64,000 bases of DNA from Paragemmobacter straminiformis. GTDB lineage: Bacteria; Pseudomonadota; Alphaproteobacteria; Rhodobacterales; Rhodobacteraceae. The stretch spans positions 310,001 through 374,000 of the forward strand of contig NZ_JACLQD010000005.1 of NCBI RefSeq assembly GCF_014243445.1, written 5' to 3'. This document shows, piece after piece, positions 34,609 to 43,771 of this stretch. Positions within the stretch are counted from its first letter, which is position 1. The number at the start of each line of letters is the position of its first letter. The translations under genes were made by a program, and so were the position numbers. The notes beneath the pieces are model-generated. The model made no database searches. It was not told where the DNA came from and was given only the letters and a program-made list of their open reading frames with translations.

Positions 34609-37377
34609 ATGACCAAGAAAATGCTGATCGATGCCACCCATGCGGAAGAAACCCGCGTCGTGGTGGTGGACGGAAACAAGGTTGAAGAATTCGACTTCGA
34701 GACGGTGAACAAACGGCAGCTTGCCGGAAACATCTATCTCGCCAAGGTTACAAGGGTAGAGCCGTCGTTGCAGGCGGCCTTTGTCGATTACGGCGGCAAC
34801 CGTCACGGGTTTCTGGCATTCGCCGAAATCCACCCCGATTACTACCAGATCCCCGTTGCGGACCGTAAGGCGCTGCTCGACGAAGAGCGCGCCTACAACC
34901 GGGCACAGGACGAGGAAGACAACCGCCGCAGCCGCCCCAAGCCGCGCCCGCGCCCCGAAGGCGCGCGCCGCGATGCGGTGAAGGAAGCCGAGATCGGCGG
35001 CATGGATGTCGTCGATCTGGGCGAGGAAACCGGTGCCGATGCGCTGGTGGAAACCGCGGCGGAACCGGTGGCCGAGGCGCAGGATCACGGGCATGACCAC
35101 CACGGGCATGACCACCATGATCATGACCACGACCATGACCACCACGACCATGACCACGCCGCGCAGGACGAGAACGGCAATGGCGAGTCCGCCCCCGCGC
35201 CCTATCGCGCGATGGACCATGCCAGCGAGACCGATGACGAGATCGAGTCCATCGCGGAAGAGGATGTCTCGGAAGAGATCAGCGCGCCGCGCAAGCCGCG
35301 TCCGCGCCGCTACAAGATTCAGGAAGTGATCAAGGTCCGGCAGATCATGCTGGTGCAGGTGGTCAAGGAAGAGCGCGGCAACAAGGGTGCGGCGCTGACG
35401 ACCTATCTGTCGCTGGCGGGGCGCTATTGCGTCTTGATGCCGAACACGGCGCGGGGCGGCGGGATTTCCCGCAAGATCACGCAGGCGACCGACCGCAAGA
35501 AGCTGAAAGAGATCGCGCAGGAGATCGAGGTGCCGGAAGGCGCCGGTCTGATCATCCGCACGGCGGGGGCCAAGCGCACCAAGCCGGAAATCAAGCGCGA
35601 TTACGAATATCTGATGCGGCTGTGGGAACAGATCCGCGAACTGACGCTGAAATCGATCGCTCCGGCGGCCATCTATGAAGAGGGCAACCTGATCAAGCGG
35701 TCGATCCGCGATCTGTACAGCCGCGAGATCGACGAGATTCTGGTCGAGGGCGAGGCGGGATACCGCACCGCCAAGGATTTCATGCGGATGATCATGCCGA
35801 GCCATGCGCGGCTGGTGAAACGCTATGACGAGACGATGCCGCTTTTCGCGCGCTTTCAGGTCGAAAGCTATCTGGGGGGCATGTTCAACCCCGTCGTGCA
35901 GCTGAAATCGGGCGGTTACATCGTCATCGGCATCACCGAGGCGCTGGTTGCCATCGACGTGAACTCGGGGCGGGCGACGAAAGAGGGGTCCATCGAGGAC
36001 ACCGCTCTCAAGACCAACCTCGAAGCGGCGGAAGAAGTGGCGCGGCAGTTGCGCCTGCGCGACCTTGCCGGTCTGATCGTGATCGACTTCATCGACATGG
36101 AAGAGCGCAAGAACAACGCCGCCGTCGAGAAGCGTCTGAAGGACAAGCTGAAAACGGATCGGGCGCGGATCCAGGTGGGGCGCATCTCGGGCTTTGGCCT
36201 GATGGAGATGAGCCGCCAGCGCCTGCGTCCGGGGATGCTGGAAAGCACCACCCAGCCGTGCAGCCATTGCCACGGCACGGGCCTGATCCGGTCGGACGAC
36301 AGCCTTGGTTTGCAGGTGCTGCGCGCGCTGGAAGAGGAAGGCACGCGCAAGCGGTCGAAGGAAGTGCTGCTGAAAGCGCCGATCGGGATCGTCAATTTCC
36401 TGATCAACCAGAAGCGCGAGCATATCGCGCTGATCGAGGCGCGCTATGGCATGTCGGTGCGGATCGAATGCGATCCGGCGCTGGTGAGCCCCGATTACGT
36501 GATCGAGAAGTTCAAGACGGCGACCCGCGTGGTTCCCGAACAGTCGAGTGTGATTTCGGGCCATGCGGGCCTGATGGGCGCGCCGGTGGACGAGGACGAG
36601 GACGAGGATCTGCCGCTCGAGGACCTTGACGAGGTCGAAGAGGACGAGGCCGCCGAGACCGAGGGCGAGGCCAAGACCGAGGCACGTGCCGCTTCGGCGG
36701 GCGAGGCCAAGGGGGATGGCAACGGCAACGGCAAGAAGAAGCGCCGTCGCCGCCGTCGGCGCAAGGGGTCGGGCAATGGCACGGGCGCGGATGCGCAGGG
36801 CGATGCCGGCAGCGAAGAAGATGGTGACGACGAGGGCGAAGAGGACGGCGCCGACGAGGGTGCAGCCGGTGGCGATGCGGCGGTTGCCGCGCCTGCCGCT
36901 GCGGTCGAGGCCGCCGAGCCTGTCGCGGAAGAGAAGCCGAAGAAGCTGACGCGGGCGCGGGGCGGTGCTGCTGCCACGGCCAAGAAGAAGGCCGAAGCTG
37001 CGGCCGCTGCCGCTGCCGTGACAGAGGCCGCGCCGGTTGGCGAGGAGGCTGCGGGCGAAGCGGTGGCCGAGGCAGCCCCCGAGGCGGAAGCGCCGAAGAA
37101 GAAGCCTGCGAGCCGGTCGCGCGGGACATCGGCCAAGAAGAAGGCCGAGGCTGCGGCGGAAGCGGCTGCGGTCGATGCGGCTGCGGTTGCAGCGCCCGAG
37201 GTCGAGGCGGTTGCCGCACCCGTGGCGGAGGCTGCGGCCGAGACCTTCCCCGCCGATCCGGTGCTGACGGAAACCCCGTCGGAAACGCTGCTGCCCGATC
37301 CGTCGGAAGCCGCGGCGGAGGCTGCCGCCGACCCCGACAAGCCCCGCAAAAAGGGCTGGTGGTCGCTGGGACGCTGA
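34609..37377 (+). CDS. rne: Ribonuclease E
   Basis: 922-residue endoribonuclease of the RNase E/G family, core of the RNA degradosome. The catalytic half holds the S1 domain (about 35-330), the magnesium-binding aspartates in VAIDVNSGR (near 450) and VIDFIDM (near 493), and the Zn-link CSHCHGTG (near 551-558). The S1 domain is split by a long insert (about 100-240) that includes a run of 24 residues (160-183) with 14 His and 8 Asp. The C-terminal third is acidic, Ala-rich and Lys-rich, ending in RKKGWWSLGR, typical of alphaproteobacterial scaffolds. The start is the ATG at 34609. CcsR sRNAs later in the window are likely clients. Confidence 0.95.
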   Translation: MTKKMLIDATHAEETRVVVVDGNKVEEFDFETVNKRQLAGNIYLAKVTRVEPSLQAAFVDYGGNRHGFLAFAEIHPDYYQIPVADRKALLDEERAYNRAQDEEDNRRSRPKPRPRPEGARRDAVKEAEIGGMDVVDLGEETGADALVETAAEPVAEAQDHGHDHHGHDHHDHDHDHDHHDHDHAAQDENGNGESAPAPYRAMDHASETDDEIESIAEEDVSEEISAPRKPRPRRYKIQEVIKVRQIMLVQVVKEERGNKGAALTTYLSLAGRYCVLMPNTARGGGISRKITQATDRKKLKEIAQEIEVPEGAGLIIRTAGAKRTKPEIKRDYEYLMRLWEQIRELTLKSIAPAAIYEEGNLIKRSIRDLYSREIDEILVEGEAGYRTAKDFMRMIMPSHARLVKRYDETMPLFARFQVESYLGGMFNPVVQLKSGGYIVIGITEALVAIDVNSGRATKEGSIEDTALKTNLEAAEEVARQLRLRDLAGLIVIDFIDMEERKNNAAVEKRLKDKLKTDRARIQVGRISGFGLMEMSRQRLRPGMLESTTQPCSHCHGTGLIRSDDSLGLQVLRALEEEGTRKRSKEVLLKAPIGIVNFLINQKREHIALIEARYGMSVRIECDPALVSPDYVIEKFKTATRVVPEQSSVISGHAGLMGAPVDEDEDEDLPLEDLDEVEEDEAAETEGEAKTEARAASAGEAKGDGNGNGKKKRRRRRRRKGSGNGTGADAQGDAGSEEDGDDEGEEDGADEGAAGGDAAVAAPAAAVEAAEPVAEEKPKKLTRARGGAAATAKKKAEAAAAAAAVTEAAPVGEEAAGEAVAEAAPEAEAPKKKPASRSRGTSAKKKAEAAAEAAAVDAAAVAAPEVEAVAAPVAEAAAETFPADPVLTETPSETLLPDPSEAAAEAAADPDKPRKKGWWSLGR

Positions 37378-37402
37378 GCCTTTGCGATGAGGGAACGGAA
37401 CG

Positions 37403-37430
37403 GGGCGGCGGGGAAACCTGCCGCCCTTTT
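37403..37430 (+). terminator. Rho-independent terminator of rne
   Basis: GGGCGGC (37403-37409) pairs with GCCGCCC (37420-37426), followed by TTTT; 25 bases after the stop. Confidence 0.85.
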
Positions 37431-37763
37431 CCATAGGCGGCGGCTTCGGGCGGGGCGCGTTTGGGGGGGGCGCGCGTTTTGGGGGGGCGCGATTTTTCTG
37501 CGAAAAATCGGGTTCGGGCGGCAAGGGAGGGACGGGGTGGGCGGGCGTTCCGCTTTGCCCGAGCGCGGCAGGGGGGCTGTCTGCCCCCCTTTGGCCCGCG
37601 CCAGGGCGCAGGCCACCCCCCGAGGATATTTGGCCGGTGTGAAAGCGGGGAGAGCGGTGTCTCTTGCCGCATCCGACGGTTTTTGCGTCGGGGGGGGGGC
37701 TGGCGTGTTGGGGGCGGTGTGGCGGGGGCTGGCGTCTCGGGGGCCGCGTTTTTCGGGCCGCGT
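37431..37763. repeat. Intergenic region with one short hairpin and one GAGGATATTTGG repeat
   Basis: 333 bases between rne and the convergent tusA. A short hairpin lies at 37490-37510 (8-bp stem CGATTTTT, loop CTGCG). A full plus-strand copy of the second repeat family spans about 37571-37650: G-run/C-run hairpin, then CCACCCCCCGAGGATATTTGGC and GTGTGAAAGCGGG. The rest is G-rich and featureless. Confidence 0.75.
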
Positions 37764-38000
37764 TCAGCCGCGCCGGATGCGGTGGGTGGTGACGGGGCCT
37801 TCGGTTTCGGCGCCGAGGTAGGCGTGGCCGGACTGGGTGCAGAAGTGCGGCAGGTCGATCAGGGCCATTGCATCGGTGGTCTGCACCGCCAGCACCGCGC
37901 CTGCGGGCAGGGACAGAAGCCGCTTGCGGGCGCGCAGCACCGGAAGCGGGCACAGAAGGTCGATGCAATCGAGCGTTTCGGGCGGGCGATCTGTGGACAT
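37764..38000 (-). CDS. TusA-family sulfurtransferase
   Basis: 78-residue TusA/SirA/YedF-fold protein. The persulfide cysteine lies in the CPLP motif (LDCIDLLCPLPVLRARKRL, Cys17), with the TTDAMALIDLPHFC segment that also fits the family. Members relay sulfur for tRNA thiolation, molybdenum cofactor synthesis or sulfur oxidation. It is divergent from ccdA, and that neighbourhood (thiol redox) fits sulfur handling. The start is ATG 38000; an ATG three codons earlier is possible. Which sulfur pathway it serves is not shown by the sequence. Confidence 0.85.
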   Translation of the reverse strand: MSTDRPPETLDCIDLLCPLPVLRARKRLLSLPAGAVLAVQTTDAMALIDLPHFCTQSGHAYLGAETEGPVTTHRIRRG

Positions 38001-38092
38001 GGGGCGCATCTAGCGCAAGGGGGCGCGGTCTGCCACGGCAATGTGACAAAGCGGCAGGTGACGCCGTGCCCGCTTGGCGATATGGGAGGGGG

Positions 38093-38845
38093 ATGTTCGG
38101 ATTTGATTTCTTCGACGCGGGGCTTGTGCCCTCGATGCTCATCGCGCTTGTCGCGGGGGTCTTGTCGTTCCTGTCGCCCTGCGTGCTGCCGATCGTGCCG
38201 CCCTATCTTGCCTATATGGGCGGGATCAGCATGGGCGACATCAAGGGGGCGGCGCGGCGGCGGGTGATCCTGCCTGCGCTGTTCTTCGTGATGGGTCTTT
38301 CGACGGTGTTTCTGCTGCTTGGCTTCACCGCCTCGGCCTTCGGGTCGTTCTTTCTGCAGAATCAGGTCTGGTTCTCGCGCCTGTCGGGCGTGGTGGTGAT
38401 CGTTTTCGGGCTGCATTTCCTGGGATTGTTCCGCATTGCCCTTCTGGACCGCGAGGCGCGGCTGGATGCGGGGGATCGGGGCGGGTCGGCGCTGGGGGCC
38501 TATGTGCTGGGGCTTGCCTTTGCCTTTGGCTGGACGCCCTGCATCGGGCCGCAGCTGGGCGCGATCCTGTCGCTGGCGGCGCAGGAGGGATCGCTGTCGC
38601 GCGGGACGGTGCTGCTGGCTGTCTATGCGGCGGGGCTTGGCTTGCCCTTCCTGCTGGCCGCGCTGTTCATCGAGCGCGCCGTTGGCGTCATGGCGCGGCT
38701 GAAACGGCATATGAAGCTGATCGAGCGGGCGATGGGGGTCTTGCTGTTGCTGGTGGGCCTTGCGCTGCTGACGGGGGCTTTTACCGACGTGAGCTGGTGG
38801 CTGCTCGAGACCTTTGACCGTTTCGGCATTCCGCTGCTTGGCTAG
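38093..38845 (+). CDS. ccdA: Cytochrome c biogenesis protein CcdA
   Basis: 250-residue membrane protein with six transmembrane segments that carries reducing power from cytoplasmic thioredoxin to periplasmic thiol-disulfide proteins for cytochrome c maturation. The redox pair is Cys30 in FLSPCVLPIVPPY and Cys150 in GWTPCIGPQLG. The ATG at 38093 is preceded by GGGAGGGGG. It is divergent from tusA and upstream of the hydrolase-P450 pair. Confidence 0.93.
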   Translation: MFGFDFFDAGLVPSMLIALVAGVLSFLSPCVLPIVPPYLAYMGGISMGDIKGAARRRVILPALFFVMGLSTVFLLLGFTASAFGSFFLQNQVWFSRLSGVVVIVFGLHFLGLFRIALLDREARLDAGDRGGSALGAYVLGLAFAFGWTPCIGPQLGAILSLAAQEGSLSRGTVLLAVYAAGLGLPFLLAALFIERAVGVMARLKRHMKLIERAMGVLLLLVGLALLTGAFTDVSWWLLETFDRFGIPLLG

Positions 38846-38918
38846 TGCCGCAATTCGCCTATGATTTCGCCGAACTTGCCCGTCAGGATGGCGGGGTAAC
38901 GGTGGTCGGGGGTGTGGC

Positions 38919-40133
38919 GTGGGGCAAGACGGAACAGGGCAGGTGCGCAGGCGGCGCGTCTTCTACATTCCGGGGTATGATCCGGTCTCGCCGCGCCGCT
39001 ACCGCGAGCTTTACCGCAAGGAAGGGACCTGGCAGGCCGAGATTTCCGGCTATGCGCTGGCGCTGCGCCCGAAGCGGGTGAAGGGCCCTTATGGCTGGTT
39101 CGTCAGCGCCGAGATCGAGGGCGAGGCGGTCGAGGCGGATGTCGAGGTGCTGGTCTGGTCGGATATCGTGCAAGGCTCGATGGATCAGGGGGTGGCTGCG
39201 ACCTATCTGCAGATGGTCAAGACAGCATGGGTCTATATCGCCACGGGGGCCTTGTTCCGGCTGGTCTGGCTGCGCAAGGGGCCGACGGTGGCGGCGCTTT
39301 ATCCGATCATCAATCTGGTGGTGCAGTTCTTCCTTGCCCTCGGGGCGGGCTGGGGGCAGGTGGCGCTGTGGCGCTGGCTTTGGCCCGAGGGGGGATGGGC
39401 CGTGGGCGCGGTGCTGGGCGTGGTGGTCTTTGTCGCGCTGCTGCGGTTCTTCAAGCGGATCGACCGCAAGATCCTCGCCTATTACCTGATGCATGATTAC
39501 GCGTGGTCGGCGCAGTTCTACGGGCGCTATCCGCCGGAACTGGAGGCGCGGATGGCGCAGTTTCGCGGGGTGATCCGCGAGGCGCTGGCGGGCGGGTTCG
39601 ACGAGGTGCTGGTGGTGGGGCATTCGTCGGGGGCGATCTTGGGTGTGTCGATCCTGTCGGACCTGATCCGCGAGGGGGATCTTGGGCCGCAAGCGCTGTC
39701 GTTCCTGTCACTGGGGCAGGTGATTCCGATGGTGTCTTTCCTGCCCGAGGCAAGGCGGCTGCGGGCCGATCTGGCCTATCTTTCCGCGCGGGAGGAGTTG
39801 GTCTGGGTCGATGTGACAGCCCCCGGGGATGGCTGCGCCTTTGCGCTGTGCGATCCGGTTTCGGTGACGGGGGTGGCGCCGGAGGGCAAGCGCTGGCCGC
39901 TTGTGGTGTCTTGCGCCTTTACCCAGACCTTCAGCCCCGAGCGCTGGAAGAAGATGCGCTATCAGTGGTTCCGGCTGCATTTCCAGTACATGTGCGCCTT
40001 TGATCGGCCCGGAGACTACGATTACTTCAAGATCACGGCAGGGCCTTTGACGCTGGGGGCGCGCTATCTGGGGCGGGCGCCGTCGAAAAGCCGGATCGAG
40101 CGGGCGGCATCGGGCTATCGGAGCGTGGCATGA
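38919..40133 (+). CDS. Membrane protein with alpha/beta-hydrolase (GHSSG) motif
   Basis: 404-residue protein without a recognised family. N-terminal part begins with RRRVFYIPGYDPVSPRRYRELY, resembling an oxyanion strand; then two or three hydrophobic segments at about 107-175, and in the second half VLVVGHSSGAILGVSILSDLI (about 228-248), the nucleophile elbow GxSxG of serine hydrolases. An acid and a histidine downstream are possible but not assignable by eye. The start is a GTG (38919 or 38943). Its stop overlaps the cytochrome P450 start (ATGA), so the two proteins are probably made together and may act on the same lipid or hydrophobic substrate (inference). Confidence 0.7.
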   Translation: MGQDGTGQVRRRRVFYIPGYDPVSPRRYRELYRKEGTWQAEISGYALALRPKRVKGPYGWFVSAEIEGEAVEADVEVLVWSDIVQGSMDQGVAATYLQMVKTAWVYIATGALFRLVWLRKGPTVAALYPIINLVVQFFLALGAGWGQVALWRWLWPEGGWAVGAVLGVVVFVALLRFFKRIDRKILAYYLMHDYAWSAQFYGRYPPELEARMAQFRGVIREALAGGFDEVLVVGHSSGAILGVSILSDLIREGDLGPQALSFLSLGQVIPMVSFLPEARRLRADLAYLSAREELVWVDVTAPGDGCAFALCDPVSVTGVAPEGKRWPLVVSCAFTQTFSPERWKKMRYQWFRLHFQYMCAFDRPGDYDYFKITAGPLTLGARYLGRAPSKSRIERAASGYRSVA

Positions 40134-41482
40134 GCCTTCCTCCGAAGCCCGCGTCGCGGCCCGAGGGGGCGTCGGTCTGGCGGCATTTCCGGCTGTTCCG
40201 GGCCGATATCCTTTCGTCGCAGCCCGCGCGGCTGTATCGGGCCTGGATGGCCGAGTTCAGGACGCCGTTCTTCCGGTCCTATCTGTGCAACGACCCTGCG
40301 CTGGTCAGGCGGGTGCTGGACGAGCGGCCGATGGACTTTCCGAAATCGGGGCGGGTGGGCGAGGGGCTGCGGCCTTTGCTGGGTCGGTCGGTGTTCGTGA
40401 CCAATGGCGAGGAGTGGTTGCGGCAGCGGCGGATCATCGATCCGGCCTTTGAAGGGGGGCGGCTGAGGGATGCCTTCCCCGCGGTCTGGGCGGCGGGCGA
40501 GGCGGCGGTGGCGCGGATGCCAGCGGGCGAGGTGGAGATCGAGGAGGAGATGAGCCATGCGGCGGCGGATGTGATCTTTCGCACGCTGTTTTCCATTCCC
40601 ATCGAGCATGAGGTGGCGAGCCGCGTGTTCCGCGAGTTCCGCGCCTATCAGCGGGCGCAGCCGATTTTGAACCTTGCGGCCTTTGTGCCGCTGCCCGCAT
40701 GGCTGCCGCGCTTCCATAGGCGGGGGGTGCGTGGGTCGGCGCGCGTGATCCGGCGGTTGATCGCGGCGTTGACCGAGGCGCGGGCGGCGGAGATTGCCGC
40801 AGGCGTGGCGCCGGACGATCTGGCGACCAAGATCATGGTGACGGCGGACCCCGTGACGGGCGAGCGCTTTGCCACCGGCGAGATGGTCGATCAGGTGGCG
40901 ATCTTCTTTCTGGCGGGGCATGAGACGAGTGCGAGTGCGCTGGGCTGGGCGCTTTACCTGCTGGCCACGTACCCCGAGGTGCAAGAGGCTGTGGCGGCCG
41001 AGGCGGCGGGGCTGGAGCCTGCGTTTTCCGCGCTGTCGCGGTTGAGGCTGACGCGGGATGTGTTCCGCGAGGCGCTGCGGCTTTACCCGCCCGTGCCGAT
41101 GATGGTGCGCGAGACGACGCAGGCCGAAGAGTTCCGCGGGCGGCGCGTGCCGCGCGGGGCGCAGGTGGTGCTGTCGCCGTGGCATCTGGGGCGGCACGAG
41201 CGGATCTGGGACAATCCCGATGCGTTCGACCCTGCGCGCTGGGGGCGCGAGGAGAACAGGGCGGCGGCGCGGGACGGGTGGTTGCCCTTCTCGTCGGGTC
41301 CGAGGGTTTGCACGGGGGCGGGATTTGCCATGCTGGAGGGGGTGCTGATGCTGGCGATGCTGCTGCGCGCCTTCCGCTTCGAGGCGGTCGAGGGGCGGGT
41401 GCCGGTGCCGGTGGCGCATCTGACGGTGCGGGCGCGGGAGGGGATCTGGCTGCGGGTGGTGCGGCGGGGCGGCGAAATCTGA
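40130..41482 (+). CDS. Cytochrome P450
   Basis: 450-residue soluble-type P450 monooxygenase. Heme-binding loop FSSGPRVCTG with Cys394, I-helix oxygen motif AGHETSAS, and the ExxR pair in EALR are intact. It is translationally coupled to the preceding membrane hydrolase. No ferredoxin or reductase partner lies nearby. Its last residues (RRGGEI) and the stop codon TGA at 41480-41482 fall inside a short hairpin repeat, so the original C-terminus may have been altered by repeat insertion. Substrate unknown. Confidence 0.92.
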   Translation: MSLPPKPASRPEGASVWRHFRLFRADILSSQPARLYRAWMAEFRTPFFRSYLCNDPALVRRVLDERPMDFPKSGRVGEGLRPLLGRSVFVTNGEEWLRQRRIIDPAFEGGRLRDAFPAVWAAGEAAVARMPAGEVEIEEEMSHAAADVIFRTLFSIPIEHEVASRVFREFRAYQRAQPILNLAAFVPLPAWLPRFHRRGVRGSARVIRRLIAALTEARAAEIAAGVAPDDLATKIMVTADPVTGERFATGEMVDQVAIFFLAGHETSASALGWALYLLATYPEVQEAVAAEAAGLEPAFSALSRLRLTRDVFREALRLYPPVPMMVRETTQAEEFRGRRVPRGAQVVLSPWHLGRHERIWDNPDAFDPARWGREENRAAARDGWLPFSSGPRVCTGAGFAMLEGVLMLAMLLRAFRFEAVEGRVPVPVAHLTVRAREGIWLRVVRRGGEI

Positions 41483-41581
41483 CGCAGATTTCGCGACGGT
41501 TTCTGCACGCAGAAACCGGGTGAGTGGGGCGGGGCGCGGAATTTTCGTCAAATTCCGCTGCGATTTCTGCGTCAGAAATCG
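41472..41581. repeat. Cluster of four short perfect hairpins after the P450 gene
   Basis: 41472-41494 (9-bp stem, loop GACGC, containing the P450 stop codon), 41497-41518 (8-bp, GCACGC), 41536-41558 (9-bp, TCGTC) and 41561-41581 (8-bp, GCGTC). The last ends one base before the stop codon of the convergent small gene, so the cluster fills the convergent gap. Confidence 0.9.
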
Positions 41582-41812
41582 TCACAGCAGTCGGCGGACG
41601 GGTTCCTGATTGCAGATGATGATGAATTGGCCCGCATTCTCGAGCACCGAGAAACCGCGGCGGCGCATTTCGGCAAGGAAGGCATCGCGCCCGACATAGC
41701 GTTCCACATCGCGCGCCTGACGCCGGATCACGCCGCCATCGCGCGCCGCCTGCGAATTGAACAGGTGGGCGATCCATCCGTCTTGGGTATAGGGCAGGTA
41801 ATTGCGGGTCAT
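41582..41812 (-). CDS. Small hypothetical protein, 76 residues
   Basis: Conserved-looking small soluble protein (MTRNYLPYTQDGWIAHLFNSQAARDGGVIRRQARDVER...), with an alternating hydrophobic C-terminal part (FLAEMRRRGFSVLENAGQFIIICNQEPVRRLL). I cannot place it in a named family. It is the last gene of the minus-strand fumC block and its stop abuts the hairpin cluster. The context (next to a ribbon-helix-helix protein) suggests a conserved Rhodobacteraceae neighbourhood gene. Confidence 0.6.
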   Translation of the reverse strand: MTRNYLPYTQDGWIAHLFNSQAARDGGVIRRQARDVERYVGRDAFLAEMRRRGFSVLENAGQFIIICNQEPVRRLL

Positions 41813-41846
41813 GGGCGCAATCTGGCCCGAAACGGTAAACGCACCC

Positions 41847-42062
41847 TTAACCGCGATAGCGCCGCAGAACGAAAATCCGGATCGCCGAGGCGAGGCCGAT
41901 GTCGCTGTCGCGCGCCTCGTCCACCTCGACGGCGAGCTGGTTCAGCGTCAGCCCGCGCTCGGCGGCGATGTCGCGGAAGGCTTGCCAGAATTCGGCTTCG
42001 AGGCTGATGCTGGTGCGGTGGCCGCGCAGGGTGACGGAATGTTTGACGGGGCGGGCGGTCAT
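41847..42062 (-). CDS. Ribbon-helix-helix domain protein
   Basis: 71-residue protein with the pattern KHSVTLRGHRTSISLEAEFWQAFRDIAAERGLTLNQLAVEVDEAR, a short beta strand followed by two helices, as in small RHH (MetJ/Arc-fold) DNA-binding proteins of the RHH_4 type. The ATG at 42062 overlaps the stop of the preceding 57-residue gene (ATGA). Its target is unknown. The gene order fumC, DUF4169, RHH recurs in Rhodobacteraceae (from memory). Confidence 0.8.
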   Translation of the reverse strand: MTARPVKHSVTLRGHRTSISLEAEFWQAFRDIAAERGLTLNQLAVEVDEARDSDIGLASAIRIFVLRRYRG

Positions 42063-42232
42063 TCCCGTTCATGCCCGTCGAGTTTTGCCCGCGCCTGTTC
42101 GGCGCGGGCCTGTTGCAGGGCTTTTTCGGCCTTGGTCAGGCCGTGCTTTGCCGCGTTTTCGTCAGCCTGCCTGCGGGCCGCCGTGCGGGCGGCCTCTTTG
42201 CGCTTTTGGCGGAGGTTGACGATTTCGGCCAT
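42059..42232 (-). CDS. DUF4169-family small protein
   Basis: 57-residue very charged, Ala/Arg/Lys-rich, probably all-helical protein: MAEIVNLRQKRKEAARTAA, then a segment rich in Gln, Ala and Glu, ending HERE. The EIVNLRQKRK opening is the mark of DUF4169. It starts four bases after the fumC stop and its own stop overlaps the RHH start, so it is part of the fumC transcript. Function unknown. It is short enough to be missed by a 60-residue cutoff. Confidence 0.8.
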   Translation of the reverse strand: MAEIVNLRQKRKEAARTAARRQADENAAKHGLTKAEKALQQARAEQARAKLDGHERE

Positions 42233-42235
42233 GCC

Positions 42236-43630
42236 TTACCCTTTGGGTCCGATCATGTCTTCGGGGCGGACCACGCGGTCGAAGGTTTCGGCGTCGACGA
42301 AGCCGAGGGCGATGGCTTCCTCTTTCAGCGTGGTGCCGTTCTTGTGCGCGGTCTTGGCCACTTTGGTCGCGTTGTCATAGCCGATGGTGGGGGCGAGGGC
42401 CGTCACCAGCATCAGCGATTCTTTCATCAGCTTGTCGATGCGGGCGGTGTTGGCCTGCGTGCCTACGACCATGTTGTCGGTGAAGCTGCCTGCGGCATCG
42501 CCCAGAAGCTGCATGGATTGCAGGACGTTGTAGGACATCATCGGGTTGTAGACGTTCAGCTCGAAATGGCCCTGCGATCCGGCGAAGCCCACGGCGGCGT
42601 CGTTGCCCATGACATGGGCGCAGACCATCGTCAGGGCTTCGGCCTGCGTGGGGTTCACCTTGCCCGGCATGATGCTGCTGCCCGGTTCGTTTTCGGGCAG
42701 GATCAGCTCGCCCAGACCCGAGCGGGGGCCGGAGCCGAGAAGGCGCAGGTCGTTGGCGATCTTGAACAGGCTGGCCGCCACGGTTTTCAGCGCGCCCGAG
42801 AACATGACCATCGCGTCATGGGCGGCGAGGGCTTCGAATTTGTTGGGGGCGGTGACGAAGGGAAGGGCGGTGATTTCCGCGATCTTCGCCGCCACACGGC
42901 TGTCCCAGCCGACACGGGTGTTGAGGCCGGTGCCGACGGCGGTGCCGCCTTGGGCCAGTTCGTAGATGTCGGGCAGGCAGGATTTGACGCGGGCGATGCC
43001 CTTTTCGACCTGCTTGGCGTAGCCCGAGAATTCCTGACCCAGCGTCAGCGGCGTTGCGTCCTGCGTGTGGGTGCGGCCGATCTTGATGATGTCCTTGAAT
43101 TCGACCGCCTTGGCGTCGAGCGCGCGGTGCAGTTTTTCAAGGCCGGGGATCAGCACGTCGCGCGCCATCATGCCGATGGCGACATGCATCGCGGTGGGGA
43201 AGGTGTCGTTTGAGCTTTGCCCCATGTTGACATGGTCATTGGGGTGGACAGGCTCTTTCGACCCCATGACGCCGCCGAGCATTTCGATGGCGCGGTTCGA
43301 GATCACCTCGTTGGCGTTCATGTTCGACTGGGTGCCAGAGCCGGTCTGCCAGACGACGAGGGGGAAGTTGTCGTCGAACTTGCCTTCGATCACCTCTTGC
43401 GCCGCCGCCGCGATGGCGCGGCCCAGTTCGGGCGAGATGTCGCCCTGATCGATGTTGACCAGCGCGCAGGCTTTCTTGATGACGCCGAGGGCGCGGATGA
43501 TCGCCACGGGCTGGCGTTCCCATCCGATGGGAAAGTTGATGATCGACCGCTGGGTCTGGGCGCCCCAGTATTTGTCGGCGGGAACCTCGAGCGGGCCGAA
43601 GCTGTCGGTTTCGGTACGGGTTGCGGTCAT
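42236..43630 (-). CDS. fumC: Fumarate hydratase, class II
   Basis: 464-residue iron-independent fumarase; fumarate plus water gives L-malate in the citric acid cycle. Signature [25 protein letters not shown] and SSNDTFPTA are intact. The ATG at 43630 has AGGAGG seven bases upstream; the longer frame to 43645 starts inside that site. It heads the operon with DUF4169 and the RHH gene. Confidence 0.97.
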   Translation of the reverse strand: MTATRTETDSFGPLEVPADKYWGAQTQRSIINFPIGWERQPVAIIRALGVIKKACALVNIDQGDISPELGRAIAAAAQEVIEGKFDDNFPLVVWQTGSGTQSNMNANEVISNRAIEMLGGVMGSKEPVHPNDHVNMGQSSNDTFPTAMHVAIGMMARDVLIPGLEKLHRALDAKAVEFKDIIKIGRTHTQDATPLTLGQEFSGYAKQVEKGIARVKSCLPDIYELAQGGTAVGTGLNTRVGWDSRVAAKIAEITALPFVTAPNKFEALAAHDAMVMFSGALKTVAASLFKIANDLRLLGSGPRSGLGELILPENEPGSSIMPGKVNPTQAEALTMVCAHVMGNDAAVGFAGSQGHFELNVYNPMMSYNVLQSMQLLGDAAGSFTDNMVVGTQANTARIDKLMKESLMLVTALAPTIGYDNATKVAKTAHKNGTTLKEEAIALGFVDAETFDRVVRPEDMIGPKG

Positions 43631-43734
43631 GGGAGCCTCCTGCAATCGCTTGGGGAGGGATTAGCCAAGCGGGGGCGTAAAATCAATTGGCATACCGTCG
43701 CATACAATGCCGCAGGTCGGCGCGGGGGACGGGC

Positions 43735-43765
43735 GGCGGCATGAGTATTTGGGCAAGGATGAAGC
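43735..43765 (+). repeat. Degenerate copy of the GAGGATATTTGG repeat
   Basis: GCGGCATGAGTATTTGGGCAAGGATGAAGCGCG spans fumC and sspB intergenic sequence; only the right half (core plus CAAGGATGAA) of the element is recognisable. Confidence 0.6.
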
Positions 43766-43771
43766 GCGGGG

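Noticed and set aside
34408-38142. Minus-strand open frame of about 1240 codons opposite rne
   Set aside because: Same shadow effect; low-complexity translation and full overlap with the certain rne gene.
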